Shown here piece after piece: positions 50,024-62,594 of a stretch of DNA of 64,000 nt. The notes below the pieces were generated by a model. The model searched no databases. It was given only the letters and a program-made list of their open reading frames with translations, and was not told the DNA's origin. The stretch comes from Stichopus chloronotus (taxonomy: Eukaryota; Echinodermata; Holothuroidea; Aspidochirotida; Stichopodidae), in contig CM037848.1 in assembly GCA_021234535.1 (NCBI GenBank), positions 16,137,444-16,201,443 on the forward strand, in the 5' to 3' direction. Numbering within the stretch: position 1 is the stretch's first letter; every line of letters starts with the position of its first letter. Both the position numbers and the translations under genes were made by a program.

Positions 50024-53000
50024 GTAAGTTATAGAGGCCTCTGTAATATTCTGCCGTGTTGACCCTATAGCTGTACAGTAACTGTTTACGATTACTCGAC
50101 CATGTGGCTGTTTAGAGTGTATTCTGTATTGTAAACATGTTCATACTCAATATTAAAGTATAAATGGCATAGCATAGGCCATGATTGGTTCATAGATGAG
50201 GACTCTTGGGGGCCTTCATAGGTATCAGTTTGTAATGTTGGGCTCCAGGTAGTTACTTCAAGGCATGTAAAGTCCTGCAGGAACTCAGGGGTAGACAGAA
50301 TGGTGGATGCTGTTGTGTCTTTTGCCGTCTTGAAATGGTGCACACAATCAAATAAATCTGATTTTATCATAGTTATAGTGGATGTGATGTTTGTTTTGTT
50401 CAAAACATCGAGTGATGGCTCACTCTTCTCAGGAATTTACGAAGAGTTTGATCTTGCAACTTCAAGGTGACAGAAGTTGCAAGATGCTTTTCTTTATTTT
50501 CATTAGCTCTGAATATGTCCCCCCTCCCATCTCTCATCACCACCCCCCCCCCTTTCATTCATACTTCCATTCCTGTTATTCAATCATGATAATATACAGA
50601 GGAGTGTCAATGTTGCAGAAATTTTGTAATTCCGGCCTTGATGTCATTTCATGTCATACAATATTACGTGAACTGAATGAAACAAAAGACGGAATCAGCC
50701 ATCATGATCATGTAGTCCCTACTGCCTTTAATGGCAGTGAAGCATGCTTTTGCAAACAAAAGTGTCCAGATGGCAAAACAGTCCCCCATGTCGCTGCACA
50801 CATGAAGGTTGTTTGTACTATAATCGTCTTTATCGTTACATCCTACGAAGTACAGTAAGTAGGGCATAATTAAATTTTTATCACATGTGTTTATTAGGTC
50901 TGTACAGTAGTACAGCAGTCATGATCCTATTCTATAATTCAAAAATCAATGAAATGAGAAGTTTGGAAGTGACAAAAACAGTTCTTATTTGGAGTTACTG
51001 TGTTTGGGATTGCAATGAGCTGGTTGCAAAAGTGCTGGCATCAGAGGTGCTGCATGTTCACAAATATGACTGGTATAGATACATTTTCAACTCTTCCCTA
51101 CTGTACCTCAAACAGTTTTAGGAGAAGGTAACGGTGGCGAGAATGTTAATCAGTAAACCAGCACGTCCACCCTGATTTGAAGCAATTTCTGATGTACAGT
51201 AAGCTCTGCTTAAACAGAGTGTGTTTCAAGAAGAATTATAAAGAAATGCATACAAATTAGTTTTACAAAGAATGCAGTAATTTACTTTTCTGTCATGTAA
51301 CCTGAGTAACTTCCTGCCTGTTAGATCACTCTGTCATGTGCTAAATGACATTGTGTTATTGCATTAGTACTTTATGTACTGTGGCCTAATCGGCAGGTTT
51401 ATTGGTGATATTGTGGGGTGTTGTTGGAATTTTGATTGTAAGGAAGACATGATGTGCCATGTAACATCTCAGATTTTGCACCTTGCTCTCGATCAGTTGC
51501 TACGTCTCTGGAATCGTTCATCGCATTTTGCGCGATTTAGTCAGTCTACCCACAATTTTACATAATCACCGTAATGTTTGTGAGCCGACAAACTGGACCT
51601 TAAGTCATATAACAGATCGTAACAATGAAGCATATCTTGAATTCCTGAGGGGCTTAGGACTTTCAATATTTGTCATAAAATCATAACCATTCAATCTTTT
51701 TCCACAAAACCTTGTGCATGGGGTAACAGTAATGTTTTCTTTTGACATATTTGATTACTTGATGGTTTTTTCATCAGTGTCCCCTTTCATGTTTGACATC
51801 TCTATCTAAAGTGGATAGTTGGTTGACTATAGTAGTTTCCTGGACTATGCTAAGAAGTATCAGTAAGCATCATTAGGGCGACTTACCCAACTTCAGTTTT
51901 TTATTTAATGCCTTTATTTCGCCGATCGAGGCCATGTCAAATTTGCCATGCAAATTCAGATTTGTAGTTTTCTCAGACTTGGTATTGGTAAGGCAACACT
52001 ACATTTTACACTAATTGGTTGCTTCAGAAACAGGTTACCATGATTTCATTGGACCACTCCCTGTGCCTCCCTCCCCCCCCCCCCCATTTCATCTAAAAAC
52101 ATTACAGCTTGTTTGTTAAAAATCTCAGTAATGTCATAATGTCATGTAGTAAGTAGACATGTAAAGTAGTTACAAAAACGTATTGCACGTTTATGTAATT
52201 CATGCAGAAGTGTATTGGTAGCAGAACTTCTGTCAGCATCATAGCATAAAATGATGCAAACTTGATTCATTAAGGCAATGTGTAAACAAGCTTGTGATGA
52301 CACATGTTGTGATAAGTGAAAGCCATACTAAGCATTAGATGAAAAAAGAAACCTTCTGTTGAAAAGTACTTGGACGGCTGTCATAAGTCAGTTTGAGAGT
52401 ATGTCGATAAAGCACATTTTAGCTAATTATCATGTGAAAATTGAACTTATTGTATCTTTTCGTGAGTCATACTTCATCTGGTAACATAATGACACTACAA
52501 GATGCTTCTTTTGCACTAGCACCTCTCTTAATTCACTTCTTCCTGGCTAGAAGTTTTGGTGTTACTGCTGTATTTTAACCCAATTTTAATTCAGAGCTCA
52601 TACATGACGACTTAAATTTTAGCAGAATTTAGACAATCAGTTCTGATAATTCCCAATAATCAAAATACAGTGGTCAACTTACATTAGCTTGCTTAAGTTA
52701 CATTAACCTTTTTTTTTTCAATTCAAAGGGTTGTTATTTATAAATGTTTATGTAATACAGATAATGTTTGTGAAAGGTTGGTCCAATGTTTCATACAACT
52801 GAGTTGCATGTGACTCAAAAGCCAGTCTCGCTACCTCTGCAGTAAAGACAATTTGATTAAAAATTTCTGTGTATATTATGTACTATGAAAAAGAAGCATG
52901 TATACTCTATGGGAAACCATGGTAGCAGTTAGTGAGCAAGGTGTTAGTTCAAATCCTTTAAGGATTTTGGGTTTAACTATGGAAACCAGGTACACTGCAT

Positions 53001-53120
53001 TGGTGCTGTCATTGTGTGTATCAAATTTGTAGCATTTCGTCACAATCTGGTCAACTCAGTAGCTGCTGTGTTATAAGGTGTTCTGATAATTTATCCAATA
53101 CATGCTTTTATTCTATCCAG

Positions 53121-53329
53121 GTAACATTGTAGTTCATTTCATGACAGAAGATGTAAGAGACTTGTATGAACTTGAAAAGTTGTGGCTGCTAGGACCAGAG
53201 TATGATGATCACATGGAACGGATAAAAAAATACCAGGAATCCGTGAAACAGGCAATGGCTGTCCCCTCAGATGAAAATATGCAACAAGATGAGATGGAGC
53301 CTGGAGAAGATGATAGTACAAAGAGATGA
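53121..53329 (+). CDS. MALSU1: MALSU1 exon 4: end of RsfS domain and acidic tail
   Basis: The acceptor 'tattctatccag' is used and the exon completes the split Gly codon (G|GT). It encodes GNIVVHFMTEDVRDLYELEK then LWLLGPEYDDHM, the final RsfS signature (VVH.M....R..YELE.LW). A lysine/glutamine-rich and acidic tail ends in EPGEDDSTKR, TGA at 53327-53329. The whole product is 342 residues, longer than the human protein mainly through the exon 1 linker. No frame break is seen, so the gene looks functional. Confidence 0.94.
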
Positions 53330-53685
53330 AATACCAAAATCACTAAGGCTTGCTCTATATAGCTGAACCTGAGATTCAGTAAAAGAGGTGAGATGGTCAG
53401 CGGAGAGAAGATGATGATGATAGCATGAGGAGATGGATATTGTGATGCGACAAATTTGACCCCGAAAATGCTCCAAATCCTTCAGAAGCAGAGCATTTAG
53501 AAGTTATGATTGTTCCAGTGGTAGTCGCTGGAAACACAGCAGTTTGCTGTACGTGAATGTAAAATATCTTTTGGAATCAGGAAGGGTCAAACATTACTCA
53601 AGATATTCAACATTTTAAGTTACCATAGCAACAAATAAGATCAGCTTTGTGTCATTGGAGAAATGAGCAGGAGTTGAGAATCTGT

Positions 53686-53691
53686 AATAAA
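53686..53691 (+). terminator. MALSU1: MALSU1 polyadenylation signal
   Basis: AATAAA lies 357 bases after the MALSU1 stop, in the expected orientation and followed by T-rich sequence. Confidence 0.55.
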
Positions 53692-54571
53692 GGTGACCAT
53701 TTTTTAAAGTTTAGCATATTTTTGGACGATGTAGAAGACATTCAGGCAACAGAGTGTTCGGAAAGAAATTTAGAACATCGGTGATCCCTCTGATGAGTAA
53801 GACGAATAAGTCATATGCCAAAGTTTTAGTTTTACAAAATTATCTGCAAGTTTTTCTAATAGTTTTTACTTGCAAACTTGTCAACATTTACAAAGTGAGC
53901 TATATCTCTTATAACCAAGATGAAGCAAGGTCCAATGCATTGACAAAAGCATTTTTGTGCAAACGCATGGAAAAAAAACCTTCTTTAGACTGCATATGTT
54001 TAGAAAGATGATGCTTGGGAGAAAAAAATTATATTGATTACATTAAAGGATGGTTAGACGAGGGGGCTTAAACGTGGGCTCCATCTGAGCGTTACATTAC
54101 TGATTTGAATTGTATTGATGCTAGAAATTTCTCTGACTGCAAAATATTATAAATTTAGGTCAGATGAATTATCTCAAGTTGTGTGGATAATAAGCCCTCA
54201 TTTTTAGTAAAGTATCCATTAATGTCCACAAATATTGTTCTTATGATTAACATATGTGGCACCTGAATATTAATATTCATGACTTGAAACAAATAGGTAA
54301 ACAGCAGTATAACAAAGAAAATTATGCACTTGTAGATGTCACAAGTGTCAATATGTTAGATGAAAGGAAAGGAACAAAACCAGAAAGTAAATACATTAAA
54401 GAAAAATTGCTGTTAGTTTCTTTACCAACTTCTTTGCATTTCTTTCTTTTCAAATAGATTTCTTCCTTACATGTCAAAAACTTGCATGGAATCATGGATT
54501 CCAGTCTTATTTGACCAAACCTCAAGAGATAAAACCAGCATTTTAAGTTAAATTATGTGATTGTCCAAACA

Positions 54572-54715
54572 TGGTCTACCATGGTTTGACATGTAACATA
54601 CTGACTCTCCTCCCAGAGATACTCTCTTTCCTTAGAGGTTGAATGGTCTACCATGGTTTAACATGTAACATACTGACTCTCCTCCCAGAGAAACTCTCTT
54701 TCCTGAGAGGTTGAA
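54572..54715 (+). repeat. 72-bp tandem duplication
   Basis: 'tggtctaccatggttt' starts at 54572 and 54644; the two units differ at only a few positions. Confidence 0.95.
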
Positions 54716-55159
54716 TCCCTTGTAGTCTCCCATCCTTCCTCTTTCACATGAAATACTATTTCTTTTTCTCCAAAGGTTTGCTCACTCACAAAGCATGAGG
54801 ACACTCAGCAATACCTTCTAGTCAGTATGAATGATTGATGTGCAAAACAACACAGCATATAATGTAACCTTTGGTGCATGCCCTCAATACTTACAAAAAC
54901 AAAGAAACTGCTGTCTTTGTTTTTATTTCAAATATTAATTAACTCATTTTTTTCTTAATAAAAAACAAAGTTTGATTTGAAGATACCATTGCACTCCAGT
55001 ATCCTTCCTTGTTTTGTCTTTTAGTGTGGTTAACTTTTTATCATTTTTAAAGGGAAGGAGGGCGTTTGTTTTACAGAAAACATCCATAGTTTTAAAACTA
55101 ATGTTTATGGACATAGAATGATAGATTATTCAAAATAAGGAAAGACAGTAGTCTTTTTT

Positions 55160-55402
55160 TTTAAGAAATAAGTTTCTCACAGATAGAAACTCAGTTATTT
55201 GTTGCTCAACACTAATTTGTTCACCCAAACTTTTCAAAATTCAAGTGATGCTTCTTCCATTACTCATCACATGCATAATGTTTTGGGGAGATGAAGCTTT
55301 GGCAGACATTTATTGATGATACTGAATGGTTTAATAATGACTAAAGCTATTTCTTTAGTACGTCATGTTGGTGTATTCTAAACGCCCTATTTCCCTTTAA
55401 AT
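55160..55402 (+). repeat. Dispersed ~240-bp repeat, copy B
   Basis: Shares its whole length with the copies at 12268 (inverted) and 60633: start 'aagtttctcacagatagaaa', middle 'cttccattactcatcacatgc', end 'gccctatttccctttaa'. Confidence 0.75.
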
Positions 55403-57004
55403 TGAACAATGTGTTTTACAGGTGTATGTGCACTGTTTGCATAAGAATCAGTACTAGATATAAACTGTGGACCCAGCACATGGTTTGTAATTTCCGTCCT
55501 ATGACAATTTTTGACACAGTGGTTATTGAAATGGGGGACTCGGGGGCTCAGCCCCCCACCAATAAAGTGAGGGGGCTAAAGGTATGATTACCAATTACAC
55601 ACAAATATTTGCAAATTGCTCAGAGAATAAGTAAAAGAGGGTGCATAATTCAAATCGCAGACATTTGATCCCTATGTCAAAGCTGGGTAAATACAGCTTA
55701 GAAATAAATACACTCAAGAATGCTGTTTCAGAACATCTTTGGGGGGGGCTTGCTAAACCAAAAATCTCCTTGTACATGCCACACCAACTGATGATGGCTT
55801 CCCACTTAGATAGTCCTGCTGATATTCGGTCCCACCCCCCACAATACTTTTTTTTTTTCGTTCGGCTCTGCCTGGTTTGACATAGAGACTTAAAGATAAA
55901 GTCTGAACCAAGGATGGGGTTTTTTTTCTCCATTTGTACTACAAGTTGGGTAGTCCAATGGTCATGAACATTTGCACACATTGATAATGGAGATATTGAT
56001 GTATTTGTCAAGATGATGCTAACTTTAACTACAAAAAACTGCAGGCTGACTATCAAGAAGGTAAGGACTATGATGTCATTAATGTTATAATTATGTTATG
56101 TCTACTAACATAAATGATATGACGATGATTTTGAAGCAAAGAATTTTCCAATACACCAGCATAATGGACTGTATGTCCATGGTTTGAGTGTTTCATTTGT
56201 AATCTGCCCAAGTTTTTTTCATAATGATATTTTCTTGTGAACCATGGCTTGCTAAGAATTTGCAACAGAAGGTGAAAATGGGAAAAAGTCATAGCATTCA
56301 ATTTTCACACAGTGACAGCATGTGGTATGAAGGGCTGTGTATTACATACAGTTGTACGATGTTGCTTTTAAGCTGTTCATATTTACATTGCAGCTGTCAA
56401 TGAAAGTCATATTGCAATATCCTGACATAATTCTTCATATGTCACATCGCCATGACGATGTTCATAAAGGTGTCATTAAATTACATCTGCAGGAACTTGA
56501 AATATAAGATCACAATTCCCAATGAGTGGCATTTCTTAAGTGCTACATTATACTTATGTACACATACTTGTGCATACCTTCCTATATCCTCACTTATGCG
56601 TGACAATGAATGAAAGGATGGGAAATACTTTTGAACCACAGCTTAGTTTGTCCCTAATGAATCCAAAAGTAGGGCCTGTTTTTCTTGCCTTTGACCTTGT
56701 GCCTGCTGTGATGGTACAATATTACTCACAGCGTGTTGCATGCTTCAGAACTGGAAATTTCATGCTCATTAATGCAAGTGTTCAGCCAGTAGAACGATGG
56801 ACTGTTCAGGGTCTGGTCTTTCCTCCTCACTATAATTCTGAATGCTTGGTTTAGTCCTATCCAGCATTGCACTTGACACTTGTAGGTCATTGTGTGAACC
56901 TGTGGCTAGACATTCCATTCTCGCTAAGGACATGATTCACCGAAGCATACAGCTGGGAGCTCAATTGGCTTTATTTTCATATTAAGACAGAAGGTATGAA
57001 GAGA

Positions 57005-57825
57005 AGGTGTGATATTTCGTGGATTAACAAACAGCCAACCCACTGACATTGTATTTGTGATATTTTCTGGGCACACAAACAGCTGACCCACCAATATTGA
57101 AGGTGTCATATTTAGTTTACTTGCACACAGTCGGCTCACTGATCATGTGTGATGTTATGTACCAACAAACAGCCGACACATTGGTACCGAAGATGTCGTA
57201 TTTTGTCGATTTACGCACAACCGACCCACAGATATTGTAGATGATACTTTCTGGACTTACAAACAGCCATCTCTCCGGTGTTGAATGTGTGATATTTTGC
57301 CAACTTACAAACAGCCGACCCATATATTGAAGTTGTGATATTTTCTGGATGTGACACACAAGCAACTCGCTGATATTGAAGAGGTGATATAACTGGACTT
57401 ACAAACAACCATCCCACCGATATTTAAGGTGTGATACTTTGTGGACTTACAAACAGCTAACCCAACGATAATGAAAGTGTGATATTGTCTGGACTAACAT
57501 ACAGTTGACTCACCAATATTGAAGGTGTAATATGTTATGGACTTGCACAATTCGACCCACCAATAATGAAGGTGTGATATTTTCACGACTCACGATGTAC
57601 AGTAGACCCACCGATATTGAAGGTGTGGTATTTGCTGGACTTACACACAGCCGACCCACGTCACTTAAGTTGTGATATTTTCTGAACTTGAACAGAATCA
57701 ACCCAGCAATATTGGTGGTTTGATATTTTATGGACTTTATACACACAGCCGACCCACTGATATTGAAGGTGTGGGGTGATATTTTCTGGACTTACAAACA
57801 GTTGACCTACTGATATTGCAGTTTG
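57005..57825 (+). repeat. ~48-bp minisatellite (about 17 copies)
   Basis: The unit 'cttacaaacagccgacccac' plus 'tgatattgaaggtgtgatattttctgga' repeats with moderate divergence over 0.8 kb. Several short minus-strand frames here are repeat-derived. Confidence 0.92.
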
Positions 57826-57861
57826 AAAACAAGTTGCTCTGTTTCATAAAGATTTAAACTC

Positions 57862-57931
57862 CACCTCCAGATGTTACAAAATGTTATGTAACAACTCACC
57901 TCCAGATGTTACAAAATGTTATGTAACAGCC
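57862..57931 (+). repeat. 35-bp tandem duplication
   Basis: 'cacctccagatgttacaaaa' begins at 57862 and 57897. The copies are identical over almost all of the unit. Confidence 0.9.
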
Positions 57932-58328
57932 GCAAATTACTGAAAAATGTCTTGTTGTCGTACATTGACATCGAGGTGCAATTAAAAGAAATTTGACTCC
58001 CCTGAAAAATGAGAAAGGGGATTATTAGAAAGTGGTATACGTTTCCCTCATGATGGGAAAAACGAGAAAACAGAGAAATTCACCAAACACATCTTACCCT
58101 GATAGAAATAAAAGTGAATCCCGAAACAAATTTGATAAGAAAAAAAGTAAAATGAATTGTGTCTCAAAGGACATTGACCATTTGGACCTAAAACAACTAG
58201 GCTAAGGGTAAGCACAAAATGTCAACTTAAATTACATCAGGGAAAGTCACAGAATTTTGTATTTACAACCATTCTTGGAAAATTGCAAATTTGACAATCA
58301 GGGATTGATAGTTTCATGGAATCTCATG

Positions 58329-58374
58329 TGATGTCAACCTGTTCTTGTGACGTCAACCTGTTCTTGTGACGTCA
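58329..58374. promoter_or_regulatory. Tandem CRE-type sites
   Basis: A 19-bp unit occurs three times. Units two and three contain the perfect palindrome TGACGTCA (58348-58355 and 58367-58374), and the first has TGATGTCA. These match the full cAMP-response element recognised by CREB/ATF proteins. No adjacent gene is known, so activity is uncertain. Confidence 0.45.
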
Positions 58375-58689
58375 ACTTGTGGCATCAGTCTTGATAACTC
58401 TCCGCACCCATTGCTAGAGTACAAGGTAACTGTCTGCGAGTACAGTGAATGATACTTTTATGATAGCTAAACGGTATATATGCACACACTCGTTACCGGT
58501 TTGTCATTGTCACTCAATTGCAAAGATTGATGTAAACCAGGTGATGTTTAAAGGAAGATGTCAAGATTGCAGTGACACCAAATGAGATATGTAAATAACA
58601 CAACCAACCACCATCAGAACACACACACACATTGTTACTTTTGTTTATCGTTGTGAAGGTAAAGGTTGGAGCATTGTAACGTTACTTCT

Positions 58690-59300
58690 TAAGACAACTG
58701 AGATCGATTAGTTGGTATGGTATAATATCGCAGTTACCCATAATGCACTGTAAGACAATTGAGATCTATTAGTTGGTATGGTATAATATTGCAGTGACCC
58801 ATAATGCACTGTAAGACAATTGAGATCGATTAGTTGGTATGGTATAATATCGCAGTTACCCATAATGCACTGTAAGACTATTGAGATCGATTAGTTGGTA
58901 TGGTATAATATCGCAGTTACCCATAATGCACTGTAAGACAATTGAGATCGATTAGTTGGTATGGAATGATATCGCAGTTACCATAATGCACTGTAAGACA
59001 ATTGAGATCTATTAGTTGGTACAGTATAATATCGCAGTTACCCATAATGCACTGTAAGACAATTGAGATTGATTAGTTGGTATGGAATGATATCGCAGTT
59101 ACTATAATGCACTGTAAGACAGTTGAGATCTATTAGTTGGTACAGTATAATATCGCAGGTACCCATAATGCACTGTAAGACAATTGAGATTGATTAGTTG
59201 GTATGGAATGATATCGCAGTTACTATAATGCACTGTAAGACAGTTGAGGTCGCGTCAATTAGTTCGTATGGAATGATATCCCAGTTACCCATAATGCACT
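58690..59300 (+). repeat. 61-bp minisatellite (10 copies)
   Basis: 'taagac' recurs at 58690, 58751, 58812, 58873, 58934, 58994, 59055, 59115, 59176 and 59236, a 60-61-bp step. The unit includes 'attgagatcgattagttggt' and 'cagttacccataatgcactg'. Two alternating variants are visible (ggtataatatcgc and ggaatgatatcgc). Confidence 0.95.
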
Positions 59301-59989
59301 GTGCCATTGTGAACAAGAAATTTGACTCTTGATTTTTGATGGGTTTTATTCATAACCCATAAATTTCAAAACAGTTCATTGCTTTAGAGATACGGTTTTC
59401 ACCAATAAAAAGAAAAAAGAAATTGGTAAGTCCTTAAAGTATGTGTAACTTATAGTCTTTCACCCTCATAATAATCCTGCTTCAGTGAGGCTCTTTAGCA
59501 ATGATGCCCTCACTTTTCCTCTTCTCCTAGTCCTACCACTACCTGTACCCAAAGGAGCATTATTGACTGTTCTTTTTTTTTTTGTGGTTTTCACTCAGTG
59601 ATCAAGGTCTGGCAACTTCAAGCCTATCTAAAGAATTAGCAATAAGGAAGAATGTGAGGAGAAGTATGGGTAGGTCTAGAGTTCATACAGTTGTCAAAAG
59701 CTCCTTACAACTTTTACTCCACTTGATTGGGTCCCCGATTTAAAAACTGCTGATGAAAGACCCCTCCCCACCCCTTCAAAATCTTTTGTCAAGGTAAACC
59801 TTTCTTTTTTATGGTTCACCATTTCCAAAAACATGCAATGTGATCCTGACAAACTGACATAGAATGTAAAAGTCAAATGTGAAAGACCCTTAAGACGGAA
59901 ATAAATGTACAAAAGAACCATGCAAATGTAGATAAACGATATAAATGTACAAAATAAGCAAGATGGAAGGGATTAATTAGTTGCTAATT

Positions 59990-60640
59990 TGTTTCCTATT
60001 TGGTTCGATGATAATCGTAACCTCTGTAAATCTCAAGAAGAGAAATCGTAACATCTGTAATGTCTCAAGAAGTGAACCTTGGACGTATCTCATATTTGGT
60101 ATGTAGAAGAACCCTATTGGTTTTGGTTTAGGTCAAATTTCACTTGGGGTCAATAGGGTTCAAATTGTGAAAACCTTGTTAACACGATATCTCAAGATGG
60201 AAAACTTGGACAGATCTCATATTTGGCATCTGGGTGTACCATATTGAGTAGAAGAACCCTATTGTTTTTGGTGGAGGTCGAACATCATTTGGAGTCAACA
60301 GGGGTCAAATTGTAAAAACCTTGTAAACACGATTATCTCAAGGAGGGAAGCTTGGGATCTCATATGTAATGTGCAGGCGCATCACATTGAGTAGGAGAAC
60401 CCTATTGATATTTATGGAGGTCATTTGGTGTCAACACGCAGAGTCAAATTGTGAAGACCTTGTAAACATGATATCTCAAGGCGGGAAGCCCAAACAGATC
60501 TCATATATGTGAGTGTTGTATCACTGTAATATGCAGTTGTGCATGTTGAGACATGATACATATTAGTCATGTCAGGATTCATAAAAATCATCATAATGAA
60601 GTCATCGAAACCACAATACATTTGTGCATAATGGTTTCAC
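59990..60640 (+). repeat. Dispersed repeat, 145-bp-unit family, variant copy
   Basis: Head 'tttggttcgatgataatcg', four units with 'aacacgatatctcaag' and 'gagtagaagaaccctattg', tail 'tcgaaaccacaatacatttg'. It parallels the 22205-23070 copy. Its AGGTCA block has decayed (gtggaggtcgaacatcattt). Confidence 0.8.
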
Positions 60641-60862
60641 AAATAAGTTTCTCACAGATAGAAATGCAGTTACTTGGTGCTCAAGAATATGTTCTTTCAA
60701 ACTTTTAAAAATTCAAATGATGCATCTTCCATAACTCATCGTATGCATTTTGACTAAATGAGGCCTATTGCATTTGTTTATTAATGAACCTGAATGGTTT
60801 ATCAATGAGTAAAGTTTAGCTAGTAAAATGAGTAAAGCTATATCCCTTTAATTTTGTTTTTT
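60633..60862 (+). repeat. Dispersed ~240-bp repeat, copy C
   Basis: Directly abuts the preceding repeat. 'aagtttctcacagatagaaa', 'caaacttttaaaaattcaaa', 'tgatgcatcttccataactc', 'ctgaatggttta' and 'atatccctttaatt' match copies A and B. Confidence 0.75.
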
Positions 60863-62559
60863 GTTTCGAGAAATATGTGATGTCACGATCTATCATTAAT
60901 GAATACATTGACATTTTGTAGAAACAGTGAACACATTACTCCTTGGGAGACAGAAAATGGTTGGGGCAGTGAACATGTTTTGAAAGTTTGATGGATATAT
61001 TACAAAGTTGCACCTATAAAGAGTTCTTCTCTCTTGATTTTGAACATTAGAATTAATTTTATAAATGCTTTGAAAGTCAGCGTCACTCTAGGTAGAATAA
61101 ACTGCGATGGATGAAAGTGGCCGCAGATCTATTCCTTAATGGAAGGTTCCTCTCAAATGAAGGATTTTTAAGAAGAGTTCTGTTTAGGGTAATTTAGGGT
61201 TGTTTTTTACTTTTTAGGGGCAGGGATTTAGGGAAAAAGGAATTAGGCATGCCAGGATTCTCGATGGTAAATTGTGCAGTGTACGGTAATGTCCCCTTTA
61301 ATTTCTTGAAGGCATATGAGGTACCAAATAAGTGACTTTACCTCCTTTAGATGTCATTTACCTTTGAAATGTATTGTTCAAAAGCCCCTACAGAGTATTC
61401 GAGAATGGAGTTCTCATACTTACTTCCATCGCTCTTCTGGAGTGGGAAGTAATTGGGCTGTGACTGCTATCGGCAGTATGTAATCAAAAAAACAATATAG
61501 ATATCAAGTATTTCATGGAGTACTGTTTTAGCAAGTATGTAGGTATTTTGATTTTTCCAAGGCAATTACTTTTAAGAATGTGGTATTTGCCTCGAAGTGA
61601 TGAATTCAGTGATGTATACACTCTGCAAACAATAACTTGATTTTCACAGCCCCTTCAACTTGGAAGTTCTTTGCTTTTTTGTTAAGACGCATTGTGAAAG
61701 TGATACTACACACGACACTGCTGAGCAGCAGTCACGCAGCGTAACTGAGTATTTGTGACTTAGATCATTGTAATATAGACCTACAGTGAATCACACCTCG
61801 TGATTTAGTGAACCGCGATGGACCACAACACAAAGATAACATGTCACTCACGAAGTTGCAGGCCACAGGGCAGCAAAAGAAAAAAAAAGAAAAAAACATG
61901 CAAAATTGTGACTTTACTACTGCGGCGTTTAATTCAGTCGTGTATTGAATTTACAGCTTCATAAAACAGTGAACCCCATGCATTAGTTTATATATAGGCT
62001 ATAAAATATAAATGGGACCTCAACGGAGTGAGGGCCAGTGATGAGGTTTATTCATACGATAAAATTTATAGAAATGTTTTACGACTGGGTGTGAGACAAT
62101 CGTGTACAAGATGACTTTACCATCTGAGGATGATGAATAACTGTAACAGTATTCTTGCCCACTGATTGTTATTCCCCTAGCTGCGGTATTGATTTCAAGT
62201 GTATTTAAGTATGGAACGCCGTCGTAAACTTTCCTGATGAGTGCTTGATGCTGCCGTGAATGAAATTTCTAAACATATGTCGTAGGATTGTACGTCAGTA
62301 ATGGAATAAGGAAAGCTGAGTAGAGGTCATCCAGTGAAAATTGTGAGTGAAAACTGACTATCACCTTGATATTTACAACGACCTCAGAACCACAAAATGA
62401 GTGCATGGCAACAAAAGAAGGTGGTCCAATTTATTAAAGCATTTAAAATCATCATGCACAGAGAAATAAGTGAGCTACAATCTTTGACAAGCTCTCTCCT
62501 TCCATCATTCCCCTTTCTTCGAATGTTGTGCATGACTATAGAATGCCTTCTTTGTGTGT

Positions 62560-62594
62560 GGGGGGGGAGGGAGGGGGGAGGGAGGGTGGGTGGG
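62560..62594 (+). other. G-quadruplex-type tract
   Basis: A 35-base purine run with at least six G-runs of three or more separated by single A or T, bordered by GT repeats. It meets the usual G-quadruplex pattern on the plus strand. The surrounding 60.9-64 kb shows no gene or other repeat family that I can support. Confidence 0.75.

Larger units (their letters stand above)
53692..57000. other. Intergenic, no gene seen
   Basis: Downstream of MALSU1. It holds a 72-bp duplication (54572-54715), one dispersed short repeat (55160-55402) and a GC hairpin GGGGGCTCAGCCCCC at 55542. Open frames up to 153 codons on the minus strand near 55.6-56.0 kb lack recognisable motifs. Confidence 0.5.

Noticed and set aside
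50391..50858. 155-codon plus-strand ORF in MALSU1 intron 3
   Set aside because: Includes a low-complexity Pro/His stretch from a C-run, has no conserved motif, and lies between well-supported exons.
52920..52970. tRNA- or SINE-head-like sequence (ggtagcagttag... and agttcaaatcc)
   Set aside because: A- and B-box resemblance is loose, the cloverleaf arms do not pair, and no second copy is seen.
55595..56056. 153-codon minus-strand ORF downstream of MALSU1
   Set aside because: No recognisable domain, homopolymer-derived lysines, and no splice or poly(A) context that supports it.
57000..57750. Series of minus-strand ORFs of 68-82 codons
   Set aside because: All are translations of the 48-bp minisatellite.
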